This document shows, in pieces, positions 55,441 through 64,000 of a stretch of DNA of 64,000 nt. The notes under the pieces were generated by a model. That model saw only the letters and a program-made list of their open reading frames with translations, was not told the DNA's origin and made no database searches. The first letter of the stretch is position 1. Every line of letters starts with the position of its first letter. A program made the position numbers and the translations under genes. This DNA comes from Brachionus plicatilis (Eukaryota > Rotifera > Eurotatoria > Ploima > Brachionidae): assembly GCA_010279815.1 (NCBI GenBank), contig QEOQ01000439.1, forward strand, positions 586,308 through 650,307, written 5' to 3'.

Positions 55441-55936
55441 AATAAATTCGAAATTATTCTAAGAATAAAATAGAAGTTTTGCGCTTACTCTTAATTTAAA
55501 GTCAGACGTCAAGGTTTATTCTAAAAAAAAATAAAAAAATTTTTTAACATGGTTTCGATGGTATTTAACATGGTTCCGTATGGAGTAAACCCGAATTTTG
55601 ACATTGTTACAAGAGTAATGGTAACGAGTAATTAATTTACTGAAGAATATTTAATGATTAAATATACATAATCTTACTGACCATAAAATATTTTCTCTTT
55701 TAAATATTAGGCCAATTAATTGAATCAAATAAAATTTAATTTTTTATCAGACAAAAAATGTGTCGGTATGCACAAAAAAATTATTAATGACTGTAAAAAT
55801 CGAAAGCGGTTTATTTAAAAATTCTATCAAAAAATATTTAGTCGCCTATTAACAATCAACATACACAGTTTACACTAGACTAAATCAACTTAGCTGACCC
55901 ATCAAAATGAAATTTTAAATGTATTATTAAACAAAA

Positions 55937-58900
55937 ATGACTAAATCAAACACCCGCAGGTTATTCCTTTTCATGTGCCTATTTCATTTTCACAGCTGCT
56001 ATGTCGATTTTTTCCTCGACTCAAACCAAACTCAAACTTTATTCGGTAAATATTTTTTAACATGAAAAAAAAAATAAAAAAAAATAAAAAAATCAATCTT
56101 CAGGATATCCTGGCTCGCTGTTCTATTTATTCAATGGCGAAATCCGCCCTAATTCCATCCAGCACCGACTGGACATTCCGTATGTCAAAAACAGCATTGA
56201 ATTCAGCTGGAAAAGCACGGCTCCTTTGCAAGTAAACATTTTTAATTAAAAAAAAAAAAAAAAAAATTTTCTCACCTTTAAAAATCCAAGATGCCTGTAG
56301 AATACAACATCTCACTGATAAACACGAACTCGAGCAGTCTATTCGACTACTCGATGTCAATAAACCAGACGGGCATGGTACCTCTGCACGCCAAGTCATT
56401 CAACCTCCATCTTAATTGTAAACCAGTCAACCAGAGCACCATGCACAATCAATTTTATGACATTGTTTTGAACATAACATTTGAGCTGAGAAAAAAAATC
56501 AATGCGGCCATATCGCCAATAGACCTTCAGCTGATCAGCCTGCCAAAAATAAACCTGATCGTCCACTATCGAAAATACTGCACCCGCAAGACAATTAACT
56601 TGTCGCCACACTCAAAAAAGTCCAACTTCACCATCGCCTATTTTATATTCGCCATTTTGCTAGCTTTCAGCTTGGCCGTCCTCTCGGCCTGTGTGTACAT
56701 GTACGCAGTGAACAAGGCCAAATTCAGAAAGAGCATCAGCATGAGCATAAACACTTCCAATCATTCCAAGTACGAGTCGTTGAACAAGAGGTGTGCGCGG
56801 ACCGATTTGGACGCGAGACGCACGTCCAGTCAGTTCACCAAAAATCCTCAGATAAAAAAGACCCGACAAGTGAACCAGTCGGTGAACAGGAGCCAGAGTG
56901 CAGTGGATGATGAGAACGAGTCGAACATTTATGAGACTGTGCCGGATGTGGCCGTGCCAGTGAACAGATCGCTGAACAGAACGCGCACCCTCAATTTGAC
57001 CACTAACACAATTCAGTCGACCAGTGTGCCGAACATGAGCGTGACTACTAGCAGAAAAAACTGCAACCAGGTGCAGCTATGTGCCAGGTACAGGCCTGAA
57101 CAGGTCGAGATGGGCTCGGTTAAAATGGAGGGCACTTTTGGCAAGGTTTTGAATGGTGTGTTGAAGAAAAATCAGCTCGAGTCCAGTCAGAATGAGACGA
57201 TGCAGAGTGACAGTGAGATCAAGGTTGGTGAACTATCAAATGATAGAAAAAAAAAATAAAGATAGAAAAAAATATAATGGAAAAAAACAGAGTTGTTTTA
57301 AAGTCCAAAAAAAAAAGTCCAAGTCAGGACTTGTTTTTTTTTTAAATTTTTTTTCGAAAGTCCAAGATCATAAAGTCAAAAGTCTCAAGTTTTATTTTTT
57401 AAAAAGTCCAAGCTAAGAATTAAAACTGATCTAAAAAAGGTTAATTTTAGTTAGAAAAAAGTCCGGAGATTTTTTTAAAATTTGCTAGATCAGCTTTAAT
57501 TATTAGCTCGGACTCTTGAAAAAAAAAAGTCCGAATTTATATTTCTATATTTTTTAGAGTTGTTTAAAAGTCACAAGTGTCAAGTCCAAGTCCGGATTTT
57601 TTTTTTCAAAAGTCCGAATCGTATCAGTTTTAATTTTAAGCTTGGACTTTTGAAAAAAAAAAAGGGTTTTTTGTTTCTAGAAGTTTAAAAGTAATTCTCT
57701 GAATGCAGAATGGTGCAACATTCAAAGTTGCATTAACTGTAGAACTCTGCTAATTATGTGCAAAATCTTTGCAAAATGCACTAGGCTCGATTATATTGAA
57801 ATTTTAATTTCTGCTAAACTCTGCAAATTTAGTGTATCTTGATATTTGATGCAACTTTGAATGTTGCATTTACAGAATTATGTTTAAACATTTAGAAAAA
57901 ATGTTTTTATTTTTTTACATATTTTTTCTGTTCTTTTTATCATTTTGTACTGAATTTCACAAAATCAAAAAAAGTCCGAATTGATTTTTCTATATTTTTT
58001 TTAGAGTTGCTTAAAAGTCTCAAGTCCTGATTTTTTTTTTTTCAAAAGTCCGAGCTAAGAATTAAAACTGATCTAAAAAATGTCAATTTTAGTTAAAAAA
58101 AGTCCACACTTTTTTTTTCTCAAATACTCTGCAATTTTCTGTATTTTGCACGCCATTAAAAAGTATTCTAATCAACTTTGCAATTTTATTGCAGAGTTTT
58201 TGCAGACATATATTTTCGGATTAAGCAAAGTTACCTAAAAATTAAGCATTTTACAGAACTAAATTATTCCTTATAGTAAAAAAGTTTTTCAAATTTTTCT
58301 GAATTGAAACGATCGAATTGAAATGAACTTCACAATCCCTAAAAAAAGTCCAGACATTTTTTTTAAATTTACTAAATCAGTTTTAATTCTTAGCTCGGAC
58401 TTTTGAAAAAAAAAAAAAATCAGGTGTTGAGACTTTTAAGCAACTCTAAAAAAATAAAGAAAAATCAATTCGGACTTTTTTTTGATTTTGTGAAATTCAA
58501 TACAAAATGATAAAAAGAACAGAAAAAATATGTAAAAAAATAAATAACATTTTTTCTAAATGTTTAAACATAATTCTGTAAATGCAACATAGTGCAACAT
58601 TCAAAGTTGCATCAAATATCAAGATCTGCTAAATTTCTGAGCTTAAAATTAAAACTGATCTAAAAAAAGTCAATTTTGGTTAAAAAAAAAAGTCCGGACA
58701 TTTTTTTTAAATTTGCTAAATCAGTTTTAATTCTTAGCTCGGACTTTTGAAAAAAAAAAAAAGTCAGGACTTGGACTTGACACTTGTGACTTTTAAACAA
58801 TTTTTAAAAAATATAGAACTATCAATTAATAGAAAAAAAAATATAAAATCTAAAATAAAGAAAAAAAAACAAAGAAAATAGAAACATAAGAAAAAAATTA

Positions 58901-61900
58901 ATATAGAAATTTAAATTGACTTAGTTTTTTGAGTATTTTATTTAGTAATTAAAACTAAGTGTCAAAATTTATATTTTAGAAACTAAATTAAGCTATTAAA
59001 TAATAATTTTTAATATGGAAAACTATTCGCCTCTTATTGCTAAATTAAGATCAAACAAGAATTTTAAAGCTTTAAATTCAAAATTGACCAAACAAATCAA
59101 AAAAAGAAAGGAAGTAAACGATTTTCATAACTTATAATGGGCAACTTGAAGTTCATAATCATGATCAGATGATCAAAACTTAATTGATTAAAATCTTATT
59201 AAAAATGATAAAATAAGTTTTTTTATTCATTTTTAAATATTAAATGTTTAATATTTTAAAATTAAAAAAAATTATTTTTTCCAATTTATCTTTAATTGAT
59301 TTTTTCAAAAATTTTATTTTAATACTTAAAAGACAAATTCAAATTTAACATTGAGTTATCAAAATTATGGCTCAAAAAAAACTTGAAATTTTATTTAATT
59401 TTTATTTAAAAATATTACAGCGAAGCAAAGTTAAATTTTGAATTGCAAAATTTCAAAATATTGATTAATATTTAATTTTTACTTCAGATAAAAATTCATA
59501 TAATTTTAATTCTAGCTAAAGATTAAAAAATTATTTTTAATAAAGTTAAGTCATTTATCATTAAAAAATTAATTAAATAAAAACCTATTTTTTTTAAATC
59601 GAAATCTTAAAATTTTGATCATGAACTTCAATTTGCCCTTATAATAGTGCTTATATTGAGATTGGATTCTATATTAATTATTATTCTATATATTTTTTTT
59701 TAAAAATCGATTCTATATTAAATCAAATCAAAATTTTCTATATTTTTTTCTATCTTTTGGCACTTCTATAATAAAAAAACTCTATCTTTTGAACGTTGAC
59801 CATCAAGGTCATGATTAAGAAGGTAAATGCGAATGGAACGCAGGAGCAGGTGGATTGTATGCTCAGCGAGAGCTGCATGTTCCGTGGTCTTAAGCACAAA
59901 AATTTGAGCACTGTGATCGGAATTTGTATGAGTGTGAACCAGGAGGACATTGAGCATCCGATGGTGCTGTTCAACAACTTTGAGATTGGCAATTTGAAAA
60001 TTTATTTTTTGAATTTGAGAAAAAAGAGGAAAAATTTGCTCAAAAAGTCAACTCATTTGGACGCAGAGGGCGAAGAACAAGTAGGCTTGGGTTTAATAAA
60101 AAAAAATTTCAATCTAAAGGCTAATTTTGTTCGCCAAGAGAGTTATTTCCACCCAGGAATTGCTTTATCTCATTTTGCAGCTGCTCAAAGGTGTTAATTA
60201 TTTGCACAGCAAGCACGTCATTCATAAGGATGTGGCTGCCCGAAATTGCTGGTAAATATTTTTTATTCTTTATTGAGATAAATGGTTCCCCACAATTAAA
60301 AAACTTTTCACCACAAATAAAAAACTTTTTAACACAAAACTAAACACAATTTTTTCTTGCCCATTTTAAAAAAAAATAATTTTTAAATATTTAACCAAAT
60401 AACTGGTTAACACAATTTTTTTGTGGTGAAAAAATAATTAACAAATTTGTTTAATAATTTATTTTAATACTGCTTATAAAATTATATATAAAAAAATTAA
60501 ATATTACACCTAAAAAAAATTAAATTTTCTTATATTACTTTATCGCCTTTAAGGGGTTATGTCTAAAACATGAACCCATCAAGATTGCGAAAAAACAACA
60601 CCGGGTGTAAATCACCAAAATTTTTATAAAAGTGAAATTTTTTTTTGACCCATTTATTTCTAATTATCTGAAAATAAAAATAAAACAAAATTATTATTGA
60701 TTATTTTATTTTTAATTTGACTTTGTGCGATGCATCAAATGACTTTTAACTAAATTTAATGACAATTAAAACTTTTAATTTACGAATAATGCATTAAAAA
60801 TTAAAAAAGATATTCGATCTACTTTAGAAGATCATTGTAGAGATGTTATAAACATCAAACAAAATCTAATAAAAAAAGAATAAATTTACTCTAAAAACTA
60901 ATTCAGATAGAACAAATGTGATTTAATTTTTAGATTCCTCGGGATCGATAACCTTATATTTGTAATTTTATATTGTGGAAAAAAATGCAAAAAGGCAAAA
61001 AAATCATGGTCTATTGTCGAAGAGCCAAAAAATTTGTTTTTTCGTTTTTTAATGGCAAAATCATATCATTTAATTAATAAAAACTTTAAGTTCTAGGATA
61101 TATTTTTATGCTTTATTCAAAAATATAATCAGCTTTGGGGTGTATCTGGAAAGGTATGAGGGTGATTTTGGGTGTTTTGGGTTGCTATTTTTTTCATTCG
61201 AAATTTAAAGGTGATGAAAGATTTTTTTCATGTTATTTTATTTGATTGTTAAATTCAGATAATTAGAAATAATGTGTCAAAAAAAATTTTCACTTTTATA
61301 AAAAATTTTGTGATTTACACCCGGTGTTGTTTTTTCGCAATCTTGATGGGTGTATGTTTTAGACAAAACCCCTTTTAAGGCCTTTAATGTAATACGATTA
61401 TATGTTTTTTCTAAACCAAAACTATTTAATTAAAGTAATTTAATCTGTATTTAAAAAAATTGAATTTTAAATTATGATTTTTATCTTTTTATAAAATTGA
61501 TTATATGTTTTTTTTTTCATTAATTAAATCAATATTTTGCCTTATGTTTTATTTTCCTTATTTATGTTTTTTTATGATCTTTTATGTTTCGTTCTACTTG
61601 CCTCGATAGATATAATCATATTTAAAAATGCTAAAATTTACTATTAAAAAGAGTTGTTTAAGAGTCCGGTTTTAATTTGCTAGATCAGGCTTCATGTCAA
61701 AAAATTTATAAACTCTTGGGTTTTCTAATTCAATTGATTTGCCATATATCAGAATTTTGTTGCAATTTTAGCTTAAAAGTCTTCACAATTCTACTTCAGT
61801 ATTCAAAATTCTAAAGTCTGGACTTGAACTTTTGAAAGAAAATTAAAAAAAAGTCCAGACTTGAGACTTGTGACTTTTAAACAACTCTGCCAAATATTAT

Positions 61901-62977
61901 TTAAAAAAATAATATAAATGATAAATAATAATATTTTAAAACTGATTATTAAATTAAATTTTTTTCATGTTCAAATTAGTTTTCTGTCTAAATGTGTTGT
62001 TCAAAAATATGTTCAATTTCAACACTAATAACTTTTAAATGTTCTATTCTTCTGAATTAAAAAAATTACAAGTGACTTTTAAACAACTCTGCTATAAAAT
62101 AACCTCTTTTTGAAAAAAAATTCTTAAAAATTTAATTTACCTACTTTATTAAAGTAAGTGAATACATTTCTGTGACATTTAATATATTGCTGTGGCAATT
62201 TAATATATTCCCTTTACTAAATACCGCAAAAATTGTTTCACTTTTTTACAAATCCTGAATAAATTTTTTATCATTTGAAAAAAAGTTATTCTATCTTGTA
62301 TTGTTATATTAACTAGTATAAAATTTTCTTACTAAATTTGATTTAAAATAATTTCAAAATAAATTCCAATTTTAATTTTTAATACAGCCCTAGTGAAGAA
62401 ATAGTCAATTTTTAACATGATACCTATCACTAAATGTAGACCTTGAAATTTTTTTTCTACGAAAAAGTTATTATAATAGAGAGTAAAAGTTTATTACAGG
62501 CATTGTGATGTCATAATCACTATTTAAATTTTTTATTATTTTAAAAAAATATAATTTTAAAGGTTGGACACGAATTTTGCTTTGAAAATATCAGACTTTG
62601 CGTTATCACGTGACTTGTTCCCGGGTGATTACCATTGCTTAGCAGACAATGAAAACAAGCCAGTGAAATGGATGTCACTGGAAACTTTGACCAGTAATAC
62701 TTATAATTCACGGACAGATGTGTGGTCATGTGGAGTGCTTATTTGGGAATGTTTTACTCTGGGCTCACAGCCGTATGAAGATGTAGATCCGTTCGAGTTT
62801 GCGGATTATTTGGCTGAGAGTGAAACAAATCGGCTTCAAAGGCCTGAGAATTGCCCTCAAGAACTGTTCAATGTATACTCTAAATGTTGGTCCGAAACGC
62901 CAACTTCTCGTCCTTCTCTAAAGGAACTTTTCAACGCGACGCATAAATTTTATAACACTCTAAATAACTATGTCTAG
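55937..62977 (+). CDS. RYK: RYK-like WIF-domain receptor tyrosine (pseudo)kinase
   Basis: Single-pass receptor for Wnt ligands. Exons: 55937-56045, 56104-56231, 56291-57223, 59808-60080, 60157-60251 and 62563-62977, giving 650 aa with consistent phases. Signal peptide 1-23 (LFLFMCLFHFHSCYVDFF); WIF domain ~28-180 with several N-glycosylation sites and Cys pair C122/C176; TM ~194-219. Kinase-like domain from ~355: glycine loop GTFGKV (360-365), Lys394 in VMIKKV, catalytic loop HKDVAARN (504-511), and DFA (524-526) in place of DFG. The downstream SRDLFPGDYHCLADNENKPV block is diagnostic of RYK, which also lacks a normal DFG. The C-terminal NNYV resembles the YV end of vertebrate RYK, a PDZ ligand. 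Introns 3 and 5 (2.6 and 2.3 kb) hold foldback elements. AATAAA at 63,154. Confidence 0.94.
57288..58807. mobile_element. Palindromic CAGAGTTGTTT-family element in RYK intron 3
   Basis: Starts CAGAGTTGTTTTAAAGTCC and ends GACTTTTAAACAATTTT. The element is full of AAAGTCCGGAC/GTCCGGACTTT motifs. Inside, about 57,830-58,125 and 58,330-58,640 are inverted copies of ~300 bp separated by ~200 bp. They share GCAACATTCAAAGTTGCAT-like and TTTCTGTTCTTTTTATCATT sequence. Non-coding. Confidence 0.75.
59140..59637. mobile_element. 498-bp MITE with 8/9-bp target duplication
   Basis: Flanked by CTTATAATG (59,131-59,139) and CTTATAATA (59,638-59,646). The ends GGCAACTTGAAGTTCATAATC and, inverted, GGCAAATTGAAGTTCATGATC are TIRs. 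Same family as 25,657-26,168. It lies in RYK intron 3. Confidence 0.85.
60550..61385. mobile_element. Foldback element with ~120-bp inverted arms in RYK intron 5
   Basis: The arm 60,553-60,680 is repeated inverted at 61,245-61,375. Shared blocks are GAAAAAACAACACCGGGTGT and TAATTATCTGAA, with their inverses. The ~560-bp centre has no recognised coding sequence. Just upstream, 60,272-60,360 is the inverted partner of the repeat at the window start. Confidence 0.75.
61650..61889. mobile_element. 240-bp MITE of the CAGAGTTGTTT family
   Basis: Starts AGAGTTGTTTAAGAGTCCGG and ends GACTTTTAAACAACTCTG. It is a short internally deleted relative of the 4-kb element at 40,031-44,052. An isolated right end (GACTTTTAAACAACTCTGC) lies at 62,075-62,093. 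Confidence 0.75.
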
Positions 62978-63422
62978 TTTTAATTGTTTTTTTTGTCTAA
63001 GATTTTTTTTAATTGAGAAATTTTATCAAATGTTTTTGATTGTATTTTCAATGTGTAGAATTTAATTCCAAATTTTAAGAGATTTTTGTAATGGTTTTAT
63101 GGCTTTATTATAAGAGCTTGTGACCACGCACTTCTTATTCTCTTAATTAAAAAAATAAAGGCTTTTATTAAGTTATTTTTTTTAATTCTAGATATTCAAA
63201 TTTTAATGAAATCATCCTAAGTCAACTGAATATAAAATGGATATTGACAACAGATTTTGGAATTTTTTGAATCTATTTTCAGAGAATTAGATTCACTAAT
63301 TCAGACATCATTTTTCTAAGCTTTATATTAAAAATTGGAAATGGAATAAATTTTATCATAAAAAATTTTTATTTAACAAAGGCCTTAAATTTTTTTTTAA
63401 TTTAACTGAACCCTCCTATCTT
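62978..63422. other. RYK 3' flank
   Basis: Short 3' UTR with AATAAA at 63,154-63,159, then AT-rich DNA without recognised features. Confidence 0.5.
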
Positions 63423-63838
63423 GGCAAATGGAAGTTTCAGATCAAATTTTAAGATCAAATGATCATTTAAAATTTTAAAACTTAATTAATCTAATGATTT
63501 TGATAATTTTTTAAGAAATAAATACTAAATATTACTAGACATGGTATGTTTAATAATGGTTCATTATCAAATTAACATCAAAATGATTGATCTCTAGTTT
63601 AATTAACAAAAACGATTAATAATTTAAATAATTCAGGTAAAGTTAATTCACAAATTCAAATTTATAACTTTTATACCCATTCATACAAACTTAAATAATT
63701 TTATTTTTCCACTTAAATAAAATATAAATTTTTGAACATTAAATTTTTTTGTCTTTAAAAGTAAGTTTTCATTAAAATCAATTAAAAAATTTAAACCTAT
63801 TAAAGTTCAATAAAAAAGGACATTTTTAAATTTTAAAT
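63423..63838. mobile_element. Truncated, inverted copy of the 513-bp MITE
   Basis: Begins GGCAAATGGAAGTTTCAGATC and follows the reverse complement of 1919-2431 closely. For example, both contain ACTAGACATG and AACATCAAAATGATTGATCTC. It breaks off at about 63,838, where a different repeat starts. Confidence 0.8.
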
Positions 63839-64000
63839 AGTGTTGGATGCGGTAAGACCAAACCGGTCCATTAGGCGAACGGTTTTAAGCGGTCATTTGG
63901 CCGGTCAGCTTGGCGGTCAAAATTTTAGACCGTATAAAAAACCGGTCAAAAATAAACGGGCGGTCAAATAGCCGGCCAACTTTTTGGCGGGCGGTCATTT
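63839..64000. repeat. GC-richer repeat with CCGGTC/GCGGTCA units, cut by the window end
   Basis: Many near-copies of CCGGTC and GCGGTCA in ~150 bases (AAACCGGTCCATTAGGCG, GGCCGGTCAGCTTGGCGGTC). It looks like the subterminal repeat zone of a transposon whose body lies outside the window. Confidence 0.5.

Larger units (their letters stand above)
53868..55632 (-). mobile_element. TIR element (ACTCGTGGCCATTACTC ends) containing a Penelope-like relic
   Basis: Left arm 53,868-54,030 and inverted right arm 55,455-55,632 share long stretches such as TAGAAGTTTTGCGCTTACTC and GACGTCAAGGTTTATTC. The outermost TACCGTAAACTCGTG equals the end of the Tigger element at 30,535. Between the arms are a 6-copy 23-bp minisatellite and a Penelope-like GIY-YIG fragment. 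Confidence 0.7.

Overview
The window is very AT-rich, interrupted eukaryotic DNA. Introns of about 40-60 bp sit beside introns of 2-3 kb packed with transposons, and one 143-base run of N marks an assembly gap. The protein families (cytochrome-b5 front-end desaturases, DEG/ENaC channels, an SLC26 anion transporter, a RYK-type WIF receptor), the intron-bearing tRNA-Leu(CAA) and the mix of MULE, Tigger/pogo, Tc1, LINE and Penelope relics all fit a small invertebrate. A monogonont rotifer such as Brachionus is my best guess, but that is inference.

Layout. 0.6-5.1 kb: a five-exon SLC26 transporter, minus strand. 9.3-11.05 kb: a six-exon front-end fatty-acid desaturase, minus. 12.9-16.25 kb: a nested transposon island (Tc1 and LINE relics). 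16.4-21.2 kb: a three-exon DEG/ENaC channel, minus, with MULE-type elements in its first intron. 22.67-22.77 kb: tRNA-Leu(CAA), minus. 22.9-25.25 kb: a ten-exon coiled-coil protein, plus. 25.6-28.6 kb: MULE relics and a 512-bp MITE. 28.66-30.10 kb: a single-exon DEG/ENaC channel, plus. 30.5-39.1 kb: stacked Tigger/pogo, MULE and LINE relics, including an inverted copy of the repeat that lies just upstream of the single-exon channel. 39.36-39.47 kb: a second tRNA-Leu(CAA). 40.0-44.05 kb: a 4-kb terminal-inverted-repeat (TIR) element containing a Tc1-like element and a second transposase relic. 44.8-46.6 kb: a second, seven-exon desaturase, minus. 48.4-55.6 kb: pogo relics, a GC-richer cassette of small overlapping ORFs next to an LTR-like end, and a TIR element carrying a Penelope-type GIY-YIG fragment. 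55.9-63.0 kb: a six-exon RYK-like receptor, plus.

Six host protein genes and two tRNA genes are well supported by reading frame, consensus splice sites and conserved motifs: SLC26, two desaturases, two DEG/ENaC channels and RYK. The coiled-coil gene is a seventh whose structure is clear but whose family is not. They do not form one pathway; the two desaturases and the two channels are paralogous pairs. Most of the rest is transposon-derived, and several elements can be delimited by TIRs and target-site duplications. The least explained segment is the GC-richer multi-ORF cassette at 51.4-52.8 kb.
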